DNA of 27,988 bases from UBA7398 sp964567545 (GTDB lineage Bacteria > Actinomycetota > Actinomycetes > Nanopelagicales > Nanopelagicaceae), in NCBI GenBank assembly GCA_964567545.1, contig CAZMNB010000011.1, positions 1-27,988 of the forward strand, given 5' to 3'. Below the pieces are notes generated by a model. The model was not told where the DNA came from. It saw only the letters and a program-made list of their open reading frames with translations, and made no database searches. Position numbers and translations under genes: made by a program. Positions 7,271 to 14,498 of the stretch are shown here, in pieces. Position 1 is the first letter of the stretch; each line of letters begins with the position of its first letter.

Positions 7271-9373
7271 ATGAAAGAGCAGACGCACTTATCACGCGGT
7301 AGCGTTGACCTAGTTCTAGCAAATGTCGATGGCGCTCTGGTAATAGAACACTGGGGAGCGCCTATTGGGAATTTAACTCCAGCAATTTCTGCCACTCGCG
7401 AACGTTCCATATCTAATAGCGCATTTGATAATCGGCAGTTTTCCGGCGTAATGCACGAACAATCTCGCGGATGGTTAGGAAATCCAACAATTAGCGGACA
7501 CCGAAATGGAAAATTTTGGTCTACTAAATTTAATGTATCAAAAATCGTGGAAAAGGATAATCAAATTGATGTAACTCTTATTGAGTTGCAAGTTAATTTG
7601 GAGATTTATCTCTCCTTTAATTTAGATGAATTCGGCGTATTAACTCAGACTAACTCGGTTAAAAATATAGGTAAAGATGATTACACGCTTAATAATTTCT
7701 CTTACTGGTTGCCACTTCCAGATCGGGCATCGCAAACTTTAGATTTTGCTGGACGATGGTCTAACGAGCGCAACCCGCAACGTCGTGATATCGCAACTGG
7801 ACTTTGGGTTAGAGATACATATGAAGGTCGAAGTGGACACAATTTTACAATTGCTGAAATTGCTTTGACAGAAAGTACTAACTTCTCCTCAGGTGAGGCT
7901 TGGGCAATATCACTTGCTTGGAGCGGTAACTCGCAATTTATGGTTGAACGAATTTGGGATCGAACTCAATCAATAGGCGCCTCTGAGATTTTATTGCCAG
8001 GCGAAATGATTTTGAAACCCAATGAAGTTTACGAAGCACCCGCATTGAAAGCGGTATATACAAAATCTGGTCTCGACGGGGTTTCGGAAAAGTTTCACGA
8101 ACATATTCGAGCTAGATCTGTGCATCCTAAGAAAGCGCGTCCACTTACTTTAAATATGTGGGAAGCTATCTATTTCGACCATGATGTAGCCAAGATCAGG
8201 GAAATCGTAGAAGTTGCCGCTGACATTGGGGTGGAACGTTTAGTTCTAGATGATGGTTGGTTTGGAGCGCGCCGGAGCGATCATGCCGGGCTTGGAGATT
8301 GGATAGTTAATAAGGAGATTTGGCCGAATGGTTTTACTTCAATAGTTTCTGATATCCATGAAAAAGGAATGGAATTTGGGCTTTGGTTCGAAGGTGAAAT
8401 GATAAGTCCAGATTCAGATCTTTACCGGGCTCACCCCGATTGGGTTTTAAATACCGCAGGTCATAGTGAGAATAATTGGCGACATGAGTTAGTTTTAGAT
8501 TTAACAAATCCCGGAGCTTTTAACCACGTGTTAGAGCAAGTCAGCGCGGTATTAACTGCATATTCGATTGATTACATTAAGTGGGATCACAACCGTGTGG
8601 TGGTTGACGCTTCGCAAGGCGTAACTGCTGCCGTGCGAAATCAAACGCTGGCAATTTATCGATTATTCGCAGAGTTGAAGAAGCGACATTCAAAGTTAGA
8701 GATTGAATCTTGCGCTTCTGGCGGAGGTCGCGTTGACCTTGGTGTTATCGATTATGTTGATCGATTTTGGGTTAGTGATAACAACGATGCATTGGAACGA
8801 CAACGAAATCAACGCTGGACTGGACAAATTATTCCACCAGAACTATTAGGTACACATATTGGACCAACCCCGGGACATCAGACCGGTCGTTCGCTTTCAC
8901 TATCTTTCAGAGCGATAACTGCGCTCTTTGGCCATGCGGGGATTGAGTGGGACATTTCAAAAGTTAGTAGCGCTGATCGGGCGGCATTAAAAACTTGGGC
9001 CGCTTATTACAAAACTAACCGCGACCTTTTACATTCTGGAAAATCAATTCGAATCGATTATGCCGACGAGAACGCTTATCTATATGGAGTTATTGATAAG
9101 AAGAGAGAACGGGCAATATTTTCTTATGCTCAATTAACTCCTACAACTTCGGTACATCCGGCTCAATTAACTTTTAGAGATTTAAATCCTGATATGAATT
9201 ACCAAGTAAAAGCAGTTTATCCTGCCGGAACTCCAGTATTTATGTTGATCGAGCCACCATCATGGTTAACTGGCATAACTTTAAGTGGTGCAATACTTAT
9301 GGAAATTGGATTGCCCGCTCCAATTTTAGCGCCAGAGAATGCGCTGCTAATCGAAATTAATCGTTCCAATTAA
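7271..9373 (+). CDS. GH36 alpha-galactosidase
   Basis: 700 residues, normal for bacterial GH36 enzymes, which release galactose from melibiose, raffinose and other alpha-galactosides. The N-terminal third is the beta-sandwich domain; the barrel begins near LNMWEAIYFD. Key motifs are LVLDDGWFG, FGLWFEGEM, YIKWDHNR with nucleophile D439, ESCASGGGR, and WVSDNND with acid/base D503. No signal peptide is present, so it acts on imported small galactosides in the cytoplasm. Its neighbours galK and galT would use the galactose, and glpK/glpD lie immediately downstream. The 3' end overlaps convergent glpK by 17 bp with no terminator visible. Exact substrate is not readable; melA/rafA-type naming is withheld. 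Confidence 0.94.
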   Translation: MKEQTHLSRGSVDLVLANVDGALVIEHWGAPIGNLTPAISATRERSISNSAFDNRQFSGVMHEQSRGWLGNPTISGHRNGKFWSTKFNVSKIVEKDNQIDVTLIELQVNLEIYLSFNLDEFGVLTQTNSVKNIGKDDYTLNNFSYWLPLPDRASQTLDFAGRWSNERNPQRRDIATGLWVRDTYEGRSGHNFTIAEIALTESTNFSSGEAWAISLAWSGNSQFMVERIWDRTQSIGASEILLPGEMILKPNEVYEAPALKAVYTKSGLDGVSEKFHEHIRARSVHPKKARPLTLNMWEAIYFDHDVAKIREIVEVAADIGVERLVLDDGWFGARRSDHAGLGDWIVNKEIWPNGFTSIVSDIHEKGMEFGLWFEGEMISPDSDLYRAHPDWVLNTAGHSENNWRHELVLDLTNPGAFNHVLEQVSAVLTAYSIDYIKWDHNRVVVDASQGVTAAVRNQTLAIYRLFAELKKRHSKLEIESCASGGGRVDLGVIDYVDRFWVSDNNDALERQRNQRWTGQIIPPELLGTHIGPTPGHQTGRSLSLSFRAITALFGHAGIEWDISKVSSADRAALKTWAAYYKTNRDLLHSGKSIRIDYADENAYLYGVIDKKRERAIFSYAQLTPTTSVHPAQLTFRDLNPDMNYQVKAVYPAGTPVFMLIEPPSWLTGITLSGAILMEIGLPAPILAPENALLIEINRSN

Positions 9374-10856
9374 GGGTACGTTCAATTGCCTTTTTCCAAG
9401 CATTAAAGCCAGTTGTTGCAAGTTCACTAGATGTATTTGGATGCCACCTTCGCGACTGTTGCCATTGATCTTTAAGTTCCTTTGTGCCGCTCCAAAATTT
9501 CACGGCTAACCCAGCTGCATAAGCAGCGCCGAGCGCAGTGGTTTCAGCAATTACTGGACGGGTAATTTCAATCTGCATTACATCCGCTTGCATCTGCATA
9601 CACAAATTATTCGCAGTAATCCCACCATCAACTCGCATCTCCATTAATTTCACGCCGCTATCCGCGCTCATTGCATCTAGCACATCTCTGGTCTGATAGC
9701 AGATAGCTTCTAAGGCGGCTCGGGCCAAATGTGCTTTCGTTGCGGCGCGAGTTAGGCCAACAATTACACCTCGAGCATCGTTTCGCCAATATGGTGCAAA
9801 TAGCCCGGAGAATGCTGGTACAAAATAAACGCCGCCGTTGTCATTAACCGTTTCAGCCAGCGCTTCGATCTCGGCTGCGCTTGAAATAATTTGGAGTTGA
9901 TCACGTAACCATTGAATCGCTGAACCAGTTACTGCGACCGAGCCTTCTAACGCATATGTAGCCGGTTCATTACCAAATTTAAAACAGAGCGTGGTCAATA
10001 AACCATTCTTACTTCTAACAATTTCGGTACCAGTGTTTAGTAAAGCAAAATTGCCAGTGCCATATGTTGTTTTAGATTCACCACGATCAAAGCAAACTTG
10101 ACCGACCATCGCAGCTTGTTGATCACCAAGAATGCCAGCGATCGGTATCGCAGTTCCAAACGGACCAGCTGGATCAGTTTCTCCATATATTTCAGAAGAA
10201 GATTTAATTTCTGGAAGTATCCCAATTGGAACTTTGAAAATTTCGAGCAGTTCCTCATCCCAACCCAATGTTTCTAGATTCATTAATAGGGTTCGACTAG
10301 CGTTTGTTACATCTGTGGCATGCACGCCACCGCGCACGCCGCCTGACAATTTCCAGAGCAACCAAGAATCGATAGTTCCGACAAGCGCTCGACCTTCAGT
10401 AATCGCTCGCTGAACTTCTGGAACGCTATTGATTAACCAGTTTATTTTGCTCCCAGAAAAATAGGGTGCGATTGCTAGCCCAGTTTTATGCGTAATTGTT
10501 CTGCATTGTGCTGGTGATAGCGATCCAAGAAAGTCACTTGTTCTTGTGTCTTGCCAGACAATCGCGTTAGCTAATGGATGGCCACTCTTTTTATCCCAAA
10601 TTACGGTGGTTTCGCGTTGATTAGTGATGCCAACCCCGACTAAATCTGAGCCCATTAAATTTGCTTGCTTTAAGGCACCAATAATTACCGCTTTAGTTCG
10701 CTCCCATATTTCTAGGGCATCATGCTCAACCCAGCCAGCTTTCGGTAAAATTTGGCGATGCTCTAATTGATGTTGTCCAACAACGCGACCAGTAATGTCG
10801 AAAATCATAAAACGAGTACTAGAAGTACCTTGGTCGAGTGAGCCGATATAACTCAT
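9357..10856 (-). CDS. glpK: Glycerol kinase
   Basis: 499-residue FGGY-family kinase converting glycerol to glycerol-3-phosphate with ATP. The N-terminal ATPase loop GSLDQGTSSTR (5-15), GITNQRETTVIWD, VWQDTRT and the GILGDQQAA stretch are all characteristic of GlpK rather than of xylulose or gluconate kinases. Length matches the family (about 500). The ATG at 10856 lies 7 nt after a -10 hexamer shared with glpD. No glycerol facilitator gene is nearby, so uptake may be by diffusion or the glycerol may be made inside the cell. Confidence 0.97.
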   Translation of the reverse strand: MSYIGSLDQGTSSTRFMIFDITGRVVGQHQLEHRQILPKAGWVEHDALEIWERTKAVIIGALKQANLMGSDLVGVGITNQRETTVIWDKKSGHPLANAIVWQDTRTSDFLGSLSPAQCRTITHKTGLAIAPYFSGSKINWLINSVPEVQRAITEGRALVGTIDSWLLWKLSGGVRGGVHATDVTNASRTLLMNLETLGWDEELLEIFKVPIGILPEIKSSSEIYGETDPAGPFGTAIPIAGILGDQQAAMVGQVCFDRGESKTTYGTGNFALLNTGTEIVRSKNGLLTTLCFKFGNEPATYALEGSVAVTGSAIQWLRDQLQIISSAAEIEALAETVNDNGGVYFVPAFSGLFAPYWRNDARGVIVGLTRAATKAHLARAALEAICYQTRDVLDAMSADSGVKLMEMRVDGGITANNLCMQMQADVMQIEITRPVIAETTALGAAYAAGLAVKFWSGTKELKDQWQQSRRWHPNTSSELATTGFNAWKKAIERTLNWND

Positions 10857-10874
10857 GTCGCGTATCCTAATGCT
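10857..10874. promoter_or_regulatory. Shared divergent glpK / glpD promoter
   Basis: Only 18 bp separate the glpK ATG from the glpD GTG. The 7-mer TATCCTA at 10863-10869 gives TATCCT on the forward strand, 6 nt before the glpD GTG, and TAGGAT on the reverse strand, 7 nt before the glpK ATG. Both fit TANNNT-N6/7-start, so one short element appears to drive two leaderless transcripts in opposite directions. Polymerase could bind only one direction at a time. Confidence 0.6.
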
Positions 10875-12554
10875 GTGACGCTTTTTTCATCAGTCCTCAG
10901 TCCAGCCCAACACGAGCGGGCTATCACTGCTTTGGCGGAAAAAAGCTTTGATTTATTAGTTATAGGTGGCGGGATTAATGGCGTTGGTATCGCACTTGAC
11001 GCTGCTTCGCGCGGACTTTCAGTTGCTCTTGTCGAAGCTGAAGATTTAGCTTCGGGAACTTCTTCGCGTTCTTCAAAATTAATTCATGGCGGTCTTAGAT
11101 ATTTAGAGCAATATGATTTTAAATTAGTAAGAGAAGCGCTACATGAGCGCGAACTAATGGTGACTACTTTGGCCCCGCACTTAGTCAAGCCAGTTGGATT
11201 TCTTTATCCGTTGCATGAAAAGTTGAAAGAACGAACATATGTCGGTGCTGGATTGGCACTTTACGATGCACTCCGTGGTTTTCAGCGCGCGCTACCTTGG
11301 CATAAACATCTTAGCCAGAAAAAGATTTCCGAGATTGCGCCATCGCTTCGACTGGACATAGTGACTGGTGGAATTCAATATTTTGATGCTCAAGTAGATG
11401 ATGCCCGGCATACGATGATGATTGCTCGAACGGCTGCAAAGCATGGGGCGGTGATTGCTACTGGCGTTAGATGTCAAACCATAATTAAAGAAGGTAAGCG
11501 AGTAATTGGCGCTTCTGTAAAAGTAAAAGAGTCAGGCGAAGTAATTAATGTAAAAGCAAAGACAACAGTGATGGCCGCCGGTGTTTGGACAGATCCACTT
11601 TATGATGTGATGGGTTTGCAACCAGGCTACCGAGTTCGGATGAGCAAAGGCGTGCACATTGTTCTGCCTAAATCTGCAATTAAATCAGGCAGCGGCATAA
11701 TTCTTAAAACTCCAGTTTCTGTTTTATTCATTATTCCTTGGGGGAGTCGTTGGATAGTTGGCACAACGGATACTGATTTTGTTGATGATCGAAATGAACC
11801 GTTGGCAAGTTCAGAAGACGTGCAATATATTATCGATCAAGCAAACCGAGTTTTGGATCCAAAAATCAAAGTTGCCGATGTATTAGGTGTTTTTGCGGGG
11901 CTTAGACCATTAGTTTCTACTGCACCAGATTCACCAACTACAAAACTTTCCCGGGAACATGTAGTGGATCGACCAGCTCCTGGATTTGTTTCAATTGCCG
12001 GTGGTAAGTACACCACCTATCGAATTATGGCTGAAGATGCAGTTAACGTTGCAGTTCCTGATTTAAGAAGGCTGGTGCCAGAATCTTGCACCGAAACTTT
12101 ACCAATTGTTGGTGCAGATGGTTTCCAAGTTTTAAAAAATAGGAGCGCCGGGTTAGCAACTGAATTCAACTTATCGCCAGAAACAATTGAGCATTTGTTA
12201 GAGCGTTACGGTTCTCTAGTTGAAGATATCTTTGAATTAATTATTGCTGATCCACAATTAGCTGAGCCGATTTCGAGCGAAGCCCTACACTTAAAGGCAG
12301 AGATTGTTTACGCCGCAACTCACGAAGGTGCTAGAAGTGTGGACGATGTTATTTCTCGCCGCACCCGGCTTTCATTTGAACTCGGGGATCGAGGTCAAAG
12401 TATTGCGCAAGATGTGGGAAATTTGATTGCCCCAGTACTTGATTGGAACGCGAGCGAAAAAAAGAAATCTATTAATCAATATCTAGAACAAGTTTCGCGC
12501 GAACTGAGCGCGCTGCAATCAGTTAAACCTAAAATCAAAAGCAAAGTCAGTTAA
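10875..12554 (+). CDS. glpD: Aerobic glycerol-3-phosphate dehydrogenase
   Basis: 559-residue FAD enzyme oxidising glycerol-3-phosphate to dihydroxyacetone phosphate and passing electrons to the quinone pool at the membrane. The FAD dinucleotide loop is VIGGGINGVGIALDAASRG (about 29-47), followed by LASGTSSRSSKLIHGGLRYLEQ, the strong GlpD signature. Later motifs are VGTTDTDF, GVFAGLRPLV and SIAGGKYTTYR, and a C-terminal accessory domain contains AATHEGARSVDDVISRRTRL. The GTG start is set by the leaderless-type promoter and leaves the normal N-terminal extension. Its stop overlaps that of the convergent GH25 gene within a TTAA. Confidence 0.96.
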   Translation: MTLFSSVLSPAQHERAITALAEKSFDLLVIGGGINGVGIALDAASRGLSVALVEAEDLASGTSSRSSKLIHGGLRYLEQYDFKLVREALHERELMVTTLAPHLVKPVGFLYPLHEKLKERTYVGAGLALYDALRGFQRALPWHKHLSQKKISEIAPSLRLDIVTGGIQYFDAQVDDARHTMMIARTAAKHGAVIATGVRCQTIIKEGKRVIGASVKVKESGEVINVKAKTTVMAAGVWTDPLYDVMGLQPGYRVRMSKGVHIVLPKSAIKSGSGIILKTPVSVLFIIPWGSRWIVGTTDTDFVDDRNEPLASSEDVQYIIDQANRVLDPKIKVADVLGVFAGLRPLVSTAPDSPTTKLSREHVVDRPAPGFVSIAGGKYTTYRIMAEDAVNVAVPDLRRLVPESCTETLPIVGADGFQVLKNRSAGLATEFNLSPETIEHLLERYGSLVEDIFELIIADPQLAEPISSEALHLKAEIVYAATHEGARSVDDVISRRTRLSFELGDRGQSIAQDVGNLIAPVLDWNASEKKKSINQYLEQVSRELSALQSVKPKIKSKVS

Positions 12555-14167
12555 TTCTTAATCTGGTTTTTGCAAGTATCAACTGGTTTTGGCGTTGGTT
12601 TTATAGTTGGAGTCGGTTTCGGAGATGGCGATGGGCCTTGCTCTAATGTGAATTGAATTGGTTGCATGGATTGTGCGTGAGTTCCAGTTTGATCGATGTA
12701 GACAATATTCCCCGAATAAACTCCGGCGGCTAATCCGTCAATTGAAAGCACCCAGACACCGGCTGCATCTCTAACAACAGTCTGCACTGGCTTTTTTACA
12801 AAATCTGTATCTGAACGGAAAACCACAGTACCAGTTACAACTGGCGTACCAGTTGTCCGCATTACTTCTATTGTAATTTCAACTGATTTATCTGTGGCTG
12901 TTGCTTTGATCCCGGAGATAGTCATAGTAGTTGATTCATTCACCGGAAGTAGGTCGCCAACTTGTGGAATCCAATTTCCTTGCACTAATTTTAGGAAAGA
13001 ATTGGTATCACCACGAAATACATTTAAATCCAAGCGCGCACTCGGTACTCCATATTTGCTTGCAATTCCACATGATGTGTACTGCCAAATTTGCCAGAGA
13101 GATGTGCAACTTGAGGTACTCCATGAATTGACATAACATCCGGAAATTTTCCGGCCAGGTTCTGCAATCGGATCTGCCGGGTTAATTGCGTACTGCGCCA
13201 TCCAGAGTGGGTAACCTCGCAAAATTGAACTTCGATTCATGGCATTTTCTAAAAACCCTGAATAGGAATAAAGAAATGGTTTACGGCCAGTCTTTTCGGC
13301 AACCATAGCCAGCCAAGTTTCAGCCCAAAGCGTTATGTTGGATCTAGTTGCATATTTAGTACAAACTTTAGATTTATTCATCTGGATACAATTATTCTCT
13401 AAATCGAGTGCATAAGTTAAATCGCGCGCGTTATATCCACCAATACTTGTTAATCGCCAGATCGCTTTTTGCGCTTGTGCTTGAGCATCCCGAATTACTA
13501 ACGCTTGATCTTCAGTATTTGGAAGGTATGCATAATGATAAAACCCAGTGTAAATCCCAGCGGCTTGCGCAGCATTTCGGTCAGTAAGCAGATATTTTAA
13601 GGATGGGATGTCAGCATCATCTCTGGCATCCGAGGCTTTAATCATGACAAACCGAATTCCAGCTTGATACATCTTTGCGAAATCTATTGGTTTATCATTT
13701 GGGTGTTGCCATCTGCTGATATCAGCGCCATGTATTCGACCGCCTGGCCCAGCAAGTGCAATCAATGTACTTGGATCAGCTTCGCTAATGGCAGGTAAAG
13801 GTTTAATAGTTAGAGATTTTATTACTGAGTTGACTGTGGTTTTTCCAACTATTATCTTTGCGCGATAGGAAACTTTTGTACTTTGAGCGGTCGCGATTGC
13901 TTCAATTTTCCATGCACCGCTCGAAGTTGAATTAGCTTGCAGTCTGGTATCCACCCAATTATTCTCTAGTTTCACAAAAATTTTAATTGTGGCATTTTTT
14001 AGCGCTGGCTTAATTACGCCATGAAAAGTAATCAATGGTTCGTTAGCGCTTGGCGTTTGCGAAACGCTGAATGTAGATGTGAAATTGGCAGCAGATACTG
14101 GTATTAACTGAGCAGAAATCAATACCAGCGCAAGAAGAGTTAGAATTTGATTGCGTATGAATTTCAT
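12551..14167 (-). CDS. Secreted GH25 muramidase (lysozyme) with Ig-like and Pro-rich C-terminal parts
   Basis: 538 residues. A signal peptide (about 1-26, cleavage after PVSA) leads to a beta-rich N-terminal domain (about 28-125). The GH25 domain (about 145-350) has GADISRWQ with D149, then FVMIKASD, TGFYHYAY, YALDLENN with D255/E257, and LWQIWQYT, the expected order for N-acetylmuramidases that cut peptidoglycan. An Ig-like bacterial domain follows (about 400-505), then a Pro/Lys/Thr-rich tail. It is secreted or wall-associated; no LPXTG anchor or C-terminal membrane span is seen. The ATG overlaps the stop of the upstream 90-residue gene as ATGA, so the two are translationally coupled. Cell-wall remodelling is more likely than attack on prey, but this cannot be decided here. 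Confidence 0.9.
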   Translation of the reverse strand: MKFIRNQILTLLALVLISAQLIPVSAANFTSTFSVSQTPSANEPLITFHGVIKPALKNATIKIFVKLENNWVDTRLQANSTSSGAWKIEAIATAQSTKVSYRAKIIVGKTTVNSVIKSLTIKPLPAISEADPSTLIALAGPGGRIHGADISRWQHPNDKPIDFAKMYQAGIRFVMIKASDARDDADIPSLKYLLTDRNAAQAAGIYTGFYHYAYLPNTEDQALVIRDAQAQAQKAIWRLTSIGGYNARDLTYALDLENNCIQMNKSKVCTKYATRSNITLWAETWLAMVAEKTGRKPFLYSYSGFLENAMNRSSILRGYPLWMAQYAINPADPIAEPGRKISGCYVNSWSTSSCTSLWQIWQYTSCGIASKYGVPSARLDLNVFRGDTNSFLKLVQGNWIPQVGDLLPVNESTTMTISGIKATATDKSVEITIEVMRTTGTPVVTGTVVFRSDTDFVKKPVQTVVRDAAGVWVLSIDGLAAGVYSGNIVYIDQTGTHAQSMQPIQFTLEQGPSPSPKPTPTIKPTPKPVDTCKNQIKN

Positions 14168-14436
14168 TTATCAATTACCGTGACTTCGATTCCTAAAACC
14201 GCTTTAATTGCACTTTCCAATTCGACTCGATGTGCGGGATTTCGCCTAACGGTGAAATCATGTGAACCAGCCAATTTCGAGGGGTCCGAAAAATCTAAAG
14301 TTAGTAATGTGCCATCTAAGGAGACCAACCGGGCATCAAAATAAGCTAACCAAGCTATTCGATTCGCTGATTCAACGGTGTCTAGAATCTGATTCCAAGC
14401 GGCCTTGACTTCGGCTAAAGATATCGCGTCAGGCAC
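14164..14436 (-). CDS. Small protein resembling the C-terminal domain of DNA polymerase III subunit tau
   Basis: 90 residues starting at GTG 14436, which follows a TAATAT -10 by 6 nt. The pattern (conserved tryptophan, ILDTVESANRIAWLAYFDARLVSLDG, then TLLTLDF, then VELESAIKAVLG) is that of the domain near the C-terminus of actinobacterial DnaX, but the ATPase and clamp-loader parts are absent. The resemblance was recognised by eye, not by a search. It forms a two-gene operon with the GH25 gene (4-base ATGA overlap). It could be a stand-alone replication accessory domain, or a paralogue with another use. No signal peptide or membrane segment. Confidence 0.5.
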   Translation of the reverse strand: MPDAISLAEVKAAWNQILDTVESANRIAWLAYFDARLVSLDGTLLTLDFSDPSKLAGSHDFTVRRNPAHRVELESAIKAVLGIEVTVIDK

Positions 14437-14466
14437 GGCGAAATATTACCCATTAATGGTTAATAT
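14437..14466. promoter_or_regulatory. Palindromic divergent promoter or operator
   Basis: A 24-bp inverted repeat at 14443-14466 pairs at 11 of 12 positions: outer arms ATATTA / TAATAT and a perfect core CCATTAATGG; only 14449/14460 fail. Each outer arm reads as a TAATAT -10: the reverse one is 6 nt before the tau-like gene, and the forward one would start a short 5' leader for the pullulanase gene. This could be a dimeric-repressor operator covering both promoters, possibly sugar-responsive given the pullulanase. No regulator gene is nearby. Confidence 0.5.
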
Positions 14467-14498
14467 CTCTTATCTATAGCCGATTAGTTGGAGTAAAA

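Noticed and set aside
7250..7288. Longer galT start at 7288
   Set aside because: It would overlap the start of the divergent alpha-galactosidase and add residues not expected in GalT; ATG 7249 fits the promoter.
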